64,000 nt of DNA from Mycobacterium sp. (GTDB lineage Bacteria; Actinomycetota; Actinomycetes; Mycobacteriales; Mycobacteriaceae), in NCBI GenBank assembly GCA_021732005.1, contig JAKFVT010000002.1, forward strand, positions 62,001 to 126,000. The letters are read 5' to 3'. Each line of letters begins with the position of its first letter. Position 1 is the first letter of the stretch. This document shows, one piece after another, positions 44,219 to 53,459 of the stretch. Made by a program: the position numbers and the translations under genes. Below the pieces are notes generated by a model. That model ran no database searches, was not told the origin of the DNA, and saw only the letters and a program-made list of their open reading frames with translations.

Positions 44219-44557
44219 ATGCGGGAGAACCATGGGCTCAGCTCCTGGCCGCTGCGCCGGTTTCGCGTAGTGGAGGAGTCCATGCTGCCGACCCTTCGGC
44301 CTGGTGACGGGCTGTTGGCGGTCCGCGCCGGGACCCCGCGTACCGGACAGCTTCGGGTTTTCCCCGACCCCACCCTGCCGACCCGGTGGCTGATCAAGCG
44401 GGTCGGAACGGTGCGCGGGCGCGGCCGGGCCGCGACCTTCGAAGCGTGCTCGGACAATCCCCACGCACCGGGCGTCGTCGACTCGCGACGATTCGGCTGG
44501 GTTCCGGTCGCGGGTTCCTACCGAGTCGTGTGGACGGTCCGCGGTCCACACAGCTGA
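44219..44557 (+). CDS. sodX: S26-family nickel-SOD maturation protease SodX
   Basis: A 112-residue signal-peptidase-like enzyme without a membrane anchor. Ser in VEESMLPTLRPGD and Lys in RWLIKRVGT are the S26 catalytic dyad. SodX cuts the NiSOD propeptide before nickel insertion in actinobacteria. ATG 44219 is taken over TTG 44168, which would overlap sodN. The 22-bp gap to sodN leaves almost no space for divergent promoters, so each promoter probably lies inside the opposite gene or starts are leaderless. No ribosome site is seen. Confidence 0.9.
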   Translation: MRENHGLSSWPLRRFRVVEESMLPTLRPGDGLLAVRAGTPRTGQLRVFPDPTLPTRWLIKRVGTVRGRGRAATFEACSDNPHAPGVVDSRRFGWVPVAGSYRVVWTVRGPHS

Positions 44558-44563
44558 ACCGGA

Positions 44564-44590
44564 GTTTCGTTTACGGGCAATTGAGGTACA
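44564..44590 (+). promoter_or_regulatory. SigF/SigB-like promoter for csbD
   Basis: GTTT (44564-44567) and GGTACA (44585-44590) are 17 bp apart, resembling the mycobacterial SigF pattern GTTT-N15-17-GGGTAT with mismatches. CsbD homologues are SigB/SigF-dependent in other bacteria. The start codon is only 9 bases downstream, suggesting leaderless or near-leaderless mRNA. Confidence 0.35.
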
Positions 44591-44598
44591 CGCCGCCC

Positions 44599-44772
44599 AT
44601 GGGTATTTCAGACAAGATCAGCAATAAGGTCGACGACGCAGCAGGCAAGGCCAAGGAGGGCGTCGGTCGCGCCACCGGCGACAAGAGCACGGAGAACGAG
44701 GGCAAGCTCGATCAGGCCAAGTCGAGCCTCAAGGACGCCGGCGAGAAGATCAAAGACGCCTTCAAGAGCTGA
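44599..44772 (+). CDS. CsbD-like general stress protein
   Basis: A 57-residue charged protein: DKISNKVDDAAGKAKEGVGR, then TENEGKLDQAKSSLKDAG, the typical Lys/Asp/Gly-rich CsbD family sequence. It is soluble, abundant under stress in relatives and of unknown mechanism. ATG 44599 starts the family sequence; an upstream open frame inside sodX is noise. The gene is 41 bp after sodX, probably with its own promoter. Confidence 0.85.
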   Translation: MGISDKISNKVDDAAGKAKEGVGRATGDKSTENEGKLDQAKSSLKDAGEKIKDAFKS

Positions 44773-44774
44773 GC

Positions 44775-44927
44775 GTGGAGCTCAGCAACCAGCCACCGGC
44801 CACGCCGGTGGATGCCAGGAAAGCGAGCGAAGAGCAGCGCGTCCTGCAGGACCAGCTGGATCATCAGAACGACGATCCAGCTGGTCCCGGCAAGGTTGAT
44901 AGGCACCAGGTCGCCGACGAGACCTGA
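44775..44927 (+). CDS. Unannotated 50-residue acidic ORF coupled to csbD
   Basis: GTG 44775 lies two bases after the csbD stop and opens a frame of 50 codons ending TGA 44925-44927. The product (VELSNQPPATPVDARKASEE, later QDQLDHQNDDPAG) is Asp/Gln-rich and resembles CsbD in charge. Spacing suggests translational coupling. No known family; codon use is GC-rich like its neighbours. Confidence 0.5.
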   Translation: MELSNQPPATPVDARKASEEQRVLQDQLDHQNDDPAGPGKVDRHQVADET

Positions 44928-44928
44928 G

Positions 44929-45864
44929 CTACTGCGGGTGGGTGGCCAGGTACTCGGCGACCGGGACGGGTTCATCGGCGGAATAGCCGATCGGCAGAAC
45001 GACGTCACCTTCGGTGGTGACGTAGTAGACATCCCACTGATAGAAGCCGGCGAATGTCGCGGGATCGGCGAGGACCGCGGCGTAATCCTTTACCGCAGCG
45101 ACGTATTCGTCGGAATGGTTGTACCGGTAAACGGCGTGATCGGGGTCCGCGCCGAAACCGTTGGCAGCAAGGTAACGGCCGGCGGCCATGATGCTGTCGT
45201 GCGGTGATCGGATATCTCCGCCGTCGCCGTGGGCGGCGAATGTCGACGGTAGGAACTGCATCGGGCCATCCGCTCCGGCGGTACTCAGTCCCACGATGCT
45301 GCCGAACCGGGTCTCGATCAGGTTGATCGCCGCCAGATAATTCCAGCCGACCCCGGTGGCTGCTTCCGCCTCGCGGTAGTAACCAAGCAGTTCATCGGCC
45401 GGGGCCGGTGGTTGGATCCGCCACGCCGGCAGAGTGTCCCGCGGGTGGGCCATCGCGGCGAGTTGCCGTCGAGCGTCGACGTTGCGATCGTAAGCGTCGA
45501 TCAAATTCGGCGGGATCCGCGGCCGGATGATCGAGTCCCATTCCGGGTGGCGGCCGATGCTGCGGTAAGCGACCTGCTGGCGGCGCGCCGCCGCCACGAG
45601 CGCGGCCTGTGGTGTCGACCGATCGCGAATGGCCAGCTCGTCGGCGACCAGGTCGTCGGCCACCTGAGCAGGATCCGACGCCAGCCTGGGCTGCGCGCCG
45701 GCCGGCGCCGCGTCCGGTGGTGTGGTGGAATCCAGCGCGGCCGCGGGCACCGATGAGGCGCGCGGCCCGCTGACCGGCGTGCTCATCGGGTGGACAGTGC
45801 TCGATGCGCAGGCGGCAACGGCCAGCAGGACCGTCGCGGGCACGAGAGTGAATCGGATGCGCAC
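44929..45864 (-). CDS. Lipoprotein lytic transglycosylase
   Basis: A 311-residue lytic transglycosylase-like lipoprotein. The leader FTLVPATVLLAVAAC is a lipobox ending at Cys. After a disordered Ala/Pro region, the catalytic part shows IETRFGSIVGLSTAGADGPMQ (catalytic Glu then the ADGPMQF motif), as in mycobacterial Rv1230c-like proteins. It cleaves peptidoglycan at the outer face. GTG 45864 is preferred to GTG 45897 because it gives a normal signal peptide, though the ribosome site is weak. It is divergent from the VanY-type gene. Confidence 0.83.
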   Translation of the reverse strand: MRIRFTLVPATVLLAVAACASSTVHPMSTPVSGPRASSVPAAALDSTTPPDAAPAGAQPRLASDPAQVADDLVADELAIRDRSTPQAALVAAARRQQVAYRSIGRHPEWDSIIRPRIPPNLIDAYDRNVDARRQLAAMAHPRDTLPAWRIQPPAPADELLGYYREAEAATGVGWNYLAAINLIETRFGSIVGLSTAGADGPMQFLPSTFAAHGDGGDIRSPHDSIMAAGRYLAANGFGADPDHAVYRYNHSDEYVAAVKDYAAVLADPATFAGFYQWDVYYVTTEGDVVLPIGYSADEPVPVAEYLATHPQ

Positions 45865-45927
45865 CGCTGAAGTCTGTCGTACGACAACGGTCAGCACCAG
45901 GATTCGGTCTGGGAGGATGAGGGGATC

Positions 45928-46512
45928 ATGCGGATAGATGCCACATCCGTCTCAGCCGTTGTGCTGGGTGCGGCCACTACAGCGGCGCTCCTGGTCGGTG
46001 CCGCCGGCCTAGCGGACCCCTCACCCCGAATTGCTCTGGCCGACAATACCGTCAGTGTCGATCCGCCGGCCGTTGCGCCTGGTGATGGCTCGCTCGTCGA
46101 CGGCCAGATCCTCACACCGTTCGACGTGCAGAACCCCGCTGTCGGACGCTTGGACCCGCGACTGCTCGACGCCATCCAGCAGGCCGCCTCCGCGGCGTCG
46201 GCCGACGGCATCACGATGACGATCACATCAGGATGGCGTTCGCCGGAATTCCAGCAGCGCTTGTTGGACAGCGCGGTCGCCCAGTACGGCAGCCTGGCGG
46301 CCGCCCGCGAGTACGTGCAGACCCGCGAGGCGTCCAAACATGTGGTGGGTGAGGCCGTCGACGTGGGCGGTGTGGGTGCCGACCAGTGGCTGATGGCCAA
46401 CGGCGCGCGGTTCGGTGTGTGCCGAATTTATGCCAACGAGGTGTGGCATTTCGAGCTGGCCACCGACGCCGCGGACGCCTGTCCACCGCTGCTGCCCAAC
46501 GCCGCGGGCTAG
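45928..46512 (+). CDS. VanY/M15B-type D-Ala-D-Ala carboxypeptidase-like protein
   Basis: A 194-residue exported protein. Residues 1-35 form a signal or anchor sequence. The M15 metallopeptidase motifs are SKHVVGEAVDVGG (S-x-H-x2-G-x-A-x-D) and EVWHFEL. It should cut D-Ala-D-Ala or related stem peptide ends in the wall with zinc. The gene lies divergent from a lytic transglycosylase with 63 bp between starts, so both act on peptidoglycan. Confidence 0.83.
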   Translation: MRIDATSVSAVVLGAATTAALLVGAAGLADPSPRIALADNTVSVDPPAVAPGDGSLVDGQILTPFDVQNPAVGRLDPRLLDAIQQAASAASADGITMTITSGWRSPEFQQRLLDSAVAQYGSLAAAREYVQTREASKHVVGEAVDVGGVGADQWLMANGARFGVCRIYANEVWHFELATDAADACPPLLPNAAG

Positions 46513-46567
46513 TGGATTTCAGGCCGATCGGGCCCGGGTGTGCGCCGGGCGTAGTTGGATCGGGATC

Positions 46568-47350
46568 ATGAGGAGTCTTGATGAGATCCGTACCGCGCTG
46601 GAGGCCTGTTACTCGGCGATCGAAGGCCTGTGCGCCGACCTGAGCGACGCCGACTGGAAGGCGCAGTCGCTGTGCCCGGACTGGGTGGTGCGCGATGTGA
46701 TTCAGCACGTCGTCAGCATCGAAGCCGTGATGGCCGGCTGGCTGCCGCAGGACGACGCGACCCCGCCGCCGTTCGAGCGGGCGGCGGAGTTCCTGGCCGG
46801 GACCGACGATCCGGCGACGCTCGCTGAGAAGGTCACCGGGGTCTTCGCCGAGCGCAGGCGCGACCTGAGTTCGCTGACGGCCGCCGACCTCGACCGGCCG
46901 TCGTGGATGCCCACCGGGCGAGGGACCTATGGCCGCTTCTTGGAGATCCGTGTCTTCGACTTCTGGGTTCACGTGCGCGACATCACGATTCCGCTCGGGC
47001 GTTCCACCGACGACGGCGGTCTCGCGGCGGAGATCGCGCTGGGACAGGTCGAAAGCTCGATCGGCTACATCGCAGGCAAGAAGGTGGGGGTGCCCGACGG
47101 CAGCAGCATCTCCTTCCGGTTGACCGGCCCGGTGGTCCGGGAGATCAATGTCGCTGTCGACGGTCGAGCCAAACAGGTTGCGCACCTCGACGATCCGAGC
47201 GCGGTGCTGACCGCTGACTCGACCACGTTCATCATGCTGGCCTGTGGCCGCATCGACCCCCAGACCCAGATCGACACGGGCGCGGTGAGCTGGAGTGGCG
47301 ACGCCGAGCTGGGCGAGCGCGCCGCCCGCAACCTCAGGTTCACGATGTGA
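46568..47350 (+). CDS. Mycothiol-dependent maleylpyruvate isomerase family protein
   Basis: A 260-residue DinB/MDMPI-type protein. Residues about 1-150 are the four-helix domain with [11 protein letters not shown] and [10 protein letters not shown] carrying the His metal ligands, followed by a C-terminal sterol-carrier-like domain. Family members (TIGR03083) use mycothiol as cofactor in isomerase or transferase reactions. The specific substrate is unknown. ATG 46568 starts the family sequence. It ends inside the start of the DsbA-like gene (GTG 47347), so the two are coupled. Confidence 0.85.
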   Translation: MRSLDEIRTALEACYSAIEGLCADLSDADWKAQSLCPDWVVRDVIQHVVSIEAVMAGWLPQDDATPPPFERAAEFLAGTDDPATLAEKVTGVFAERRRDLSSLTAADLDRPSWMPTGRGTYGRFLEIRVFDFWVHVRDITIPLGRSTDDGGLAAEIALGQVESSIGYIAGKKVGVPDGSSISFRLTGPVVREINVAVDGRAKQVAHLDDPSAVLTADSTTFIMLACGRIDPQTQIDTGAVSWSGDAELGERAARNLRFTM

Positions 47351-48039
47351 CCGGGCGCCCCGAGTCCGTCGACTTCCACTTCGACGTGATGTGCCCGTAC
47401 GCCTACCAGACGTCGCTGTGGATCCGCGAGGTCCGGGACCAGACCGGACTGGTGGTGAACTGGCGCTTCTTCAGCCTCGAGGAGATCAACCGCAAAGAGG
47501 GCAAGAAGCACCCGTGGGAGCGGGACTGGTCCTACGGCTGGTCGATGATGCGTATCGGGGCACTCCTGCGCCGACAGTCGATGGCGGACGTGGAGGCCTG
47601 GTACCAGCGTGCCGGCCGTGCCCTGCACGTCGAGGGTCACAAACCGCACGACCCGGCGGTGGCCCGACACCTGTTGGCTGAGCTAGGTTTTGATCCGGCG
47701 CTGGTCGATCAGGCCATCGCCGATTCGACCACCGGTGACGAGGTGCTGGCCGACCACAATCGCGTCGTGGCGGCCGACGGTTACGGTGTGCCGACGCTGT
47801 TCTTCCCCGACGGTCAGTGCTTGTTCGGGCCCGTGCTGATCGACCCGCCGACCGGGCAGGCGGCGGTGCGATTGTGGGACGCCGTCGTCGCGTGGACCGA
47901 ATTCCCGCACCTCTACGAGCTTCAGCGACCCAAGGCGCCCGCCGATGCGCAGCTGATCGCCGAGACGTTCCGCCCGTACCTCGAAGCGCGGGACTGGGTT
48001 TCGATCAACCGTGGCGAGGTCATCAGATTCGGGGATTAG
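47347..48039 (+). CDS. DsbA-family (FrnE-like) thioredoxin-fold protein
   Basis: A 230-residue DsbA/2-hydroxychromene-carboxylate isomerase-type protein. The active-site-like stretch DVMCPYAYQ has one Cys, with Tyr where the second would be, so it is not a dithiol oxidase. [11 protein letters not shown] is the cis-Pro loop. Without a signal peptide it should be cytoplasmic. Relatives include FrnE and glutathione/mycothiol-linked isomerases. GTG overlaps the mycothiol-enzyme stop by 4 bp, which suggests a shared mycothiol-related job. Confidence 0.83.
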   Translation: MTGRPESVDFHFDVMCPYAYQTSLWIREVRDQTGLVVNWRFFSLEEINRKEGKKHPWERDWSYGWSMMRIGALLRRQSMADVEAWYQRAGRALHVEGHKPHDPAVARHLLAELGFDPALVDQAIADSTTGDEVLADHNRVVAADGYGVPTLFFPDGQCLFGPVLIDPPTGQAAVRLWDAVVAWTEFPHLYELQRPKAPADAQLIAETFRPYLEARDWVSINRGEVIRFGD

Positions 48040-48102
48040 GTATTTGTCCCCAAACTCGAGTTCATCCACAGATTCGCCCCGGGATCACTTTTTGTCAGTG
48101 GT

Positions 48103-48118
48103 TCGCACTAGTGTTCGA
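48103..48118. promoter_or_regulatory. SOS (LexA) box upstream of the 13E12-type gene
   Basis: TCGCAC-TAGT-GTTCGA matches the mycobacterial SOS box TCGAAC-N4-GTTCGA in 11 of 12 positions. A TTGTCA (48092-48097) and TCGAAT (48115-48120) 17 bp apart form a possible -35/-10 pair, so LexA would cover the -10 box. 13E12-family genes are known LexA targets in M. tuberculosis. Confidence 0.8.
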
Positions 48119-48121
48119 ATC

Positions 48122-49438
48122 ATGGGTGCGGTCGATGTCATGCGGGAGGCTCGGGATCGGTATCTCGAGTCTTTAGCTGCGATCGATTTCGATGAGCTTT
48201 CCCCTGCTGATCGTTTTGTGGTGCTCGAGGAGTGGGAGACCGCGCGGCGCCACCAAGTCGCGCTCGCTTACGCGTTGATCTCGCGGCTGGAGCAGGTCGA
48301 GGGCTGCCCGCCAGTCCCGATCACGTTGGGTGATGTGTTGCGGATCAGTCCGCGGGAGGCCAAACGCCGCATCCGCGATGCCGAACAACTGCAGCCGCGG
48401 CGGGCGTTGACCGGGGAGCCGCTGCCGCCGCTGCTCCCCGAAACCTCGAAGGCCTGGCACGACGGACAACTCGACGGCGAACACCTGCGGGTGATCCAGA
48501 AGTTCTTCCGCGACCTGCCCGACCACGTGCCGCCAGAGGACGTTGAAAACGCCGAACGCACGCTGGCGGCGCACGCACAAAGCTTGCGGCCGGATCAGTT
48601 GGACAAGATCGCCAACCAGCTGTCCCTGCTGCTCAACCCCGACGGACGATTCTCCGACGAAGACCGGGCCCGCAAGCGCGGCTTCACCTGGTGCGGCGGC
48701 CAACAGGTCGACGGCATGAGTGTGGGCCGGCTGATCGCCGACCCGGAATTGCGGTCGATGCTGGATGCCTGGTTCACCAAATTCGCCGCACCCGGCGCCT
48801 GCAATCCCGCCGACCAAACCCCCACCCTCACCCCGACCGACGAGGTGGCCGAGCGGGATCGCCGCAGCCACGGACAACGTCAACACGACGCGTTGAGCGC
48901 CCTGGTGCGCGGGCAACTCGGGGATCCGAAACTTGGTCAGCACAACGGTCTACCCGTCACTGTGATCGCGACCGCGCCCCTGCAGGACTTGCAGAACAAG
49001 ACCGGTCACGCCGTGACCGCCACGGGCAGTCTGCTGCCGATCCCGGATGTCATCCGGATGGCCAGCCACGCGTATCACTATTTGGCCTTGTTCGATGGGG
49101 TGACAGGGCAGGCGTTGTGGCTGGGCCGCACCAAACGCATCGCCTCACCCGATCAGCGGATCATGTTGCACAGCAAGGAACGTGGCTGCACCCGCCCGGG
49201 GTGTGACGCGCCCGGCTATCTGACCGAGGTGCACCACGTCGACGAATGGGCCGAGGGCGGCCTGACAAATATCGACAAACTCACCCTGGCCTGCCGAGCC
49301 GATCACCGACTGCTCGACCAAGGCTGGAAAACCCGAAAACTCGCCAACGGCGACACCGAATGGATCCCACCACCGCACCTACCACTGGCAGCAGGCACCA
49401 ACACCTACCACCACCCAGAACGACTACTCGGCGGCTAA
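48122..49438 (+). CDS. HNH endonuclease-like 13E12/DUF222 family protein
   Basis: A 438-residue DUF222 protein with a C-terminal HNH-type motif: GCTRPGCDAPGYLTEVHH, WAEGGLTNIDKLTLACRADH and then a short tail. The HNH residues (His-His...Asn...His) are present, so nuclease activity is possible. The family is amplified in mycobacteria, and some copies are mobile-element-linked, but no ends or repeats are seen here. Predicted transcription from the SOS promoter begins about 48127, after ATG 48122, so ATG 48140 may be the actual start (432 residues). Confidence 0.85.
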   Translation: MGAVDVMREARDRYLESLAAIDFDELSPADRFVVLEEWETARRHQVALAYALISRLEQVEGCPPVPITLGDVLRISPREAKRRIRDAEQLQPRRALTGEPLPPLLPETSKAWHDGQLDGEHLRVIQKFFRDLPDHVPPEDVENAERTLAAHAQSLRPDQLDKIANQLSLLLNPDGRFSDEDRARKRGFTWCGGQQVDGMSVGRLIADPELRSMLDAWFTKFAAPGACNPADQTPTLTPTDEVAERDRRSHGQRQHDALSALVRGQLGDPKLGQHNGLPVTVIATAPLQDLQNKTGHAVTATGSLLPIPDVIRMASHAYHYLALFDGVTGQALWLGRTKRIASPDQRIMLHSKERGCTRPGCDAPGYLTEVHHVDEWAEGGLTNIDKLTLACRADHRLLDQGWKTRKLANGDTEWIPPPHLPLAAGTNTYHHPERLLGG

Positions 49439-49540
49439 GCAAGATCAGCGACACCAGCCACAAGATGATCACTGCGGAGATCATGTCGAACCACTGGAAC
49501 GGGCAAGCGGCCCGTCGCCGCAGGGAGGTTAGATCGACAT

Positions 49541-49894
49541 ATGCGTGTCAACCGGATCATTGCCGACCTGCCGGTCTCCGACATCGAGGCGGCCAAAAGC
49601 TTCTACACCGACTACCTGGGGCTGACCACCGAGGAGTTCAACCTCGGCTGGGTGGCCCGGTACACGTCGCCCGAGACGGGGGCGAATCTGAAACTGGTCA
49701 CCGCCGATGCGACGGCACCCGAGACGCCCGTCATCTCGGTGGCCACCGATGATGTTGACGCCGCCTACGAGCAGGCCCGCGCCCGTGGCTACCAGATCGT
49801 GCATCCGTTGACGACCGAGTCGTGGGGGGTGCGGCGGTTCTTCGTTCGCGATCCGGACGGCAACGTGATCAACGTTGTGGCGCATCGGGATTAG
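49541..49894 (+). CDS. VOC-fold protein (bleomycin-resistance-like)
   Basis: A 117-residue glyoxalase/bleomycin-resistance fold: RIIADLPVSDIEAAKSFYTDY, VATDDVDAAYEQARARGYQ and FFVRDPDGNVINVVAH. GGGAGG lies about 10 bases before ATG 49541. Metal His/Glu residues are incomplete, so a binding role is possible. The gene stands alone between the HNH gene and the antigen-85 paralogue. Confidence 0.85.
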   Translation: MRVNRIIADLPVSDIEAAKSFYTDYLGLTTEEFNLGWVARYTSPETGANLKLVTADATAPETPVISVATDDVDAAYEQARARGYQIVHPLTTESWGVRRFFVRDPDGNVINVVAHRD

Positions 49895-49902
49895 CGCACG
49901 GG

Positions 49903-50982
<1,080 letters not shown>

Positions 50983-51450
50983 TCACGCGGCTCGGGTGCG
51001 CACTCCCAGCACCGGTTGCCGGCTTTCGCGGTCACAGAAGTCCGCGGCCCACGGCCACCGGCCGCGACCATCCGACCAGACCAGCTGCAATGCACGAATC
51101 TCCCTGCCGTACAGGGCGGTCGCGAATCCCATGTGCGCATCGGGATGTTCGACCTCGACGACCTCGAGCATCGGACCTCCGCAGAGGGTGAACTGCTGGC
51201 CCGCGGTCAGCTCCGCTCCGCGCACCACGAGCTCGGCCGACTTGCTCAGCAGGCGGGCGGCCCGCTGCGGTGACACATTCGTCATCAGCAGCTCGGGGAC
51301 GTCGTAGTCGCTCAAGCCGACCGTGTAGGCGAACGGCATTCGGGGCGATTCGATGTATTGCACTGCCCAGCCTCGCCGCAGGATCTTGGCGCGGACCTCG
51401 TCGAGATAGTCGGCGACGGTGTTGTCCGGGTGGTCGCACAACCAGCACAT
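50983..51450 (-). CDS. DUF4262-family protein, SOS-box controlled
   Basis: A 155-residue DUF4262 protein: MCWLCDHPDNTVADYLDEVR, then MPFAYTVGLSDYDVPELLM, then FTLCGGPMLEVVEV. Cys at 2, 5 and later could bind a metal, but the function of DUF4262 is unknown. ATG 51450 has GAAAGGGG upstream. The frame reads on far upstream (to 52302) against the nagA gene; this has no family content. An 11/12 SOS box lies 66 bases before the start, so DNA-damage induction is predicted. Confidence 0.85.
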   Translation of the reverse strand: MCWLCDHPDNTVADYLDEVRAKILRRGWAVQYIESPRMPFAYTVGLSDYDVPELLMTNVSPQRAARLLSKSAELVVRGAELTAGQQFTLCGGPMLEVVEVEHPDAHMGFATALYGREIRALQLVWSDGRGRWPWAADFCDRESRQPVLGVRTRAA

Positions 51451-51515
51451 TGCTGGGCCCCTTTCGTCAGGTCGACGGCGTAGAAGACACGATGCACCCG
51501 GGGTACGACAAAAAC

Positions 51516-51531
51516 TCGAACAAACGTTCGC
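51516..51531. promoter_or_regulatory. SOS (LexA) box upstream of the DUF4262 gene
   Basis: TCGAAC-AAAC-GTTCGC matches the mycobacterial LexA box TCGAAC-N4-GTTCGA in 11 of 12 positions, with only the last base differing. It lies 66 bases before ATG 51450 and just past the nagA stop, so it can control only the DUF4262 gene. Confidence 0.75.
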
Positions 51532-51536
51532 CACCC

Positions 51537-52667
51537 TCAGCGCGGAACCCACACACCGCCGTACAACACGTCGGTGACCGCGAGGTCGGTCTCCAGCGCG
51601 ACCAGGTCGGCGCGTGCGCCCACCACTAGTTCGGGACATGGAAGTCCCAGTGCGCGTGCCGGATTCAGCGACGACTGACGCACCGCGAGTAACAGTGCCT
51701 CGTCGCGGGGGAGCCCGCTGTGGGCGACGGCGAAGCGGAACACCCGGTCCATCGTGGCGGTGCTTCCCGCAATCGTCGACGTCCCGGCCAGCCGGGCCAC
51801 GCCGTCGGCCACCTCGACGTCCATTCGGCCGATCTGATATCGGCCGTCGGTCATCCCGGCCGCCGCCATGGCGTCGGTGACGAGCGACACCCGGTCGGGA
51901 CCGGTCGCACGGACCACGTGCCGGTACAGCGCGGCGTCGACGTGCACCCCGTCGGCGATCAACTCCACCGTCACCCGGGGGTCTTCGAGCAGCGCGATCA
52001 CCGGGCCCGGCTCGCGGTGGTGGATCGGGCGCATCGCGTTGAACAGATGCGTGCCCACCGTGGCGCCGGCACTGATCGCCGCGCGGGTCTGCTCGTAGGT
52101 CGCCTCCGTGTGTCCGATCGCGGCCACCGCACCGGCACTGATGATGCGCTCGATCGCGGCCAGCGCACACGACCGCTCCGGTGCGAGGGTGACCATCCGG
52201 ATTGCTCCGGCGCCGGCCTGCAGCAGCTGGTCGACTTCGTCGGTGTCCGGATCGCGAAGCACCACGGGATCGTGCGCCCCGCAGCGCTGGGCGGCCAGCC
52301 ACGGGCCCTCGAGGTGAATCCCGGCGAGCGTGGCGTCGCGCACATGGCCGGCCAGTACCTCGACCTGGCGCAGCAGTTCGGTCGGTCCGGCCGACACCAG
52401 CGACGCGATCAGGGTCGTGGTGCCGTGCCTGCGGTGAAGCTCCACAGCGGTAGCCGTGTCGTCCGTCGTCGCCACCGAGAACTCGGAGCCGCCGCCGCCG
52501 TGGACGTGGGTGTCGACGAAACCGGGCACCACCGTGACCAGCTCACGGTCGGCGGCCCGCGGCGGCGAACCCGCACCCAGCGCCAGCACCGACCCGCCGG
52601 ACACCTCAATCCAGCCTGGCCGCAACAACTCTCGGCCGGTCAGCAAGGTGGCAGCGGTGATCAGCAC
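51537..52667 (-). CDS. nagA: N-acetylglucosamine-6-phosphate deacetylase
   Basis: A 376-residue amidohydrolase-family NagA: FVDTHVHGGGGSEFS for the metal His pair, GIHLEGPWL with the Glu metal ligand, TVGTHLFNAMRPIHHREPG and LVTDAMAAAGM with the catalytic Asp. It removes acetate from GlcNAc-6-phosphate. GTG 52667 directly follows the nagB stop. It is the last gene of the crr-nagB-nagA operon that supports growth on N-acetylglucosamine. Confidence 0.93.
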   Translation of the reverse strand: MLITAATLLTGRELLRPGWIEVSGGSVLALGAGSPPRAADRELVTVVPGFVDTHVHGGGGSEFSVATTDDTATAVELHRRHGTTTLIASLVSAGPTELLRQVEVLAGHVRDATLAGIHLEGPWLAAQRCGAHDPVVLRDPDTDEVDQLLQAGAGAIRMVTLAPERSCALAAIERIISAGAVAAIGHTEATYEQTRAAISAGATVGTHLFNAMRPIHHREPGPVIALLEDPRVTVELIADGVHVDAALYRHVVRATGPDRVSLVTDAMAAAGMTDGRYQIGRMDVEVADGVARLAGTSTIAGSTATMDRVFRFAVAHSGLPRDEALLLAVRQSSLNPARALGLPCPELVVGARADLVALETDLAVTDVLYGGVWVPR

Positions 52668-53453
52668 TCAGATGCCCTGCCATGACGGCTTGGACAGGTA
52701 GGTCTCCCGGTAGTAGTCCGCCAGCTGCAGTCGCCGGGCCGCGCCACCGTCGAGCAGGACCGTCACGTGCGGGTGGTGCTGCAGGATGGTGGCCGGCCAC
52801 ATCGCGCTGACCGGTCCTTCCACCAGCTGATGCACCGCCTCGGCCTTGCTTCGGCCGAGGGCCACCAGGACGACGTGACGGGCCGCCATGATCGTGCCCA
52901 ACCCCTGGGTGAGGCAGTGGGTCGGGACTTGGTCGACGTCGTCGCCGAAGAAGCGGGCGTTGTCGATTCGGGTCTGGCGCGTCAGCGTTTTGATCCGGGT
53001 GCGCGACGCCAGCGACGACCCGGGCTCGTTGAAGCCGATGTGGCCGTCGGTGCCGATGCCCAGGATCTGCAGGTCGATGCCGCCGGCCGCGGCGATGGCC
53101 GCCTCGTAGTCGGCACACGCCGCCGGAATGTCGTCGGCCAGCCCGTCGGGGCCGGCCACCGCACCCGGCGCGAAGTCGACGCGTGAGACGAACACCGTGT
53201 CGATGACGATGCGGTAGCGCTCGGGGTGGTCGGCCGGCAACCCGACGTACTCGTCGAGGGTGAAACCGCGGGCTCGACGAAACGAGATGCGCCCCGCGTC
53301 GCACCGGGCGGCCAGCTCGTCGTAGATCGCCAGTGGGGACGAGCCGGTGGCCAGCCCCAGCACCGCGGTCGGCGTGCGCCCGAGCAGCGACTCGACGGCA
53401 TCGGCCGCCACTGCGCCGATCTGCGCGGCGTCGGGGAGGATGACGACTTCCAT
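52668..53453 (-). CDS. nagB: Glucosamine-6-phosphate deaminase
   Basis: A 261-residue NagB: GLATGSSPLAIYDELA at the sugar-phosphate loop, LDEYVGLPADHPERY with Asp, and ILGIGTDGHIGFNEPGSS carrying the catalytic Asp and His. It converts glucosamine-6-phosphate to fructose-6-phosphate and ammonia. It follows crr by 6 bp and abuts nagA, so the three genes form one operon. Confidence 0.95.
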   Translation of the reverse strand: MEVVILPDAAQIGAVAADAVESLLGRTPTAVLGLATGSSPLAIYDELAARCDAGRISFRRARGFTLDEYVGLPADHPERYRIVIDTVFVSRVDFAPGAVAGPDGLADDIPAACADYEAAIAAAGGIDLQILGIGTDGHIGFNEPGSSLASRTRIKTLTRQTRIDNARFFGDDVDQVPTHCLTQGLGTIMAARHVVLVALGRSKAEAVHQLVEGPVSAMWPATILQHHPHVTVLLDGGAARRLQLADYYRETYLSKPSWQGI

Positions 53454-53459
53454 CAGATC

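Noticed and set aside
48040..49438. 13E12 gene as part of a mobile element
   Set aside because: The family is associated with such elements in some species, but no terminal repeats, target duplication, integrase or attachment site were seen here.
50983..52302. A 439-residue open frame running through the DUF4262 gene and into nagA
   Set aside because: Only its last 155 residues are family sequence (DUF4262, start 51450). The rest is Arg/Gly-rich antisense-frame translation of nagA.
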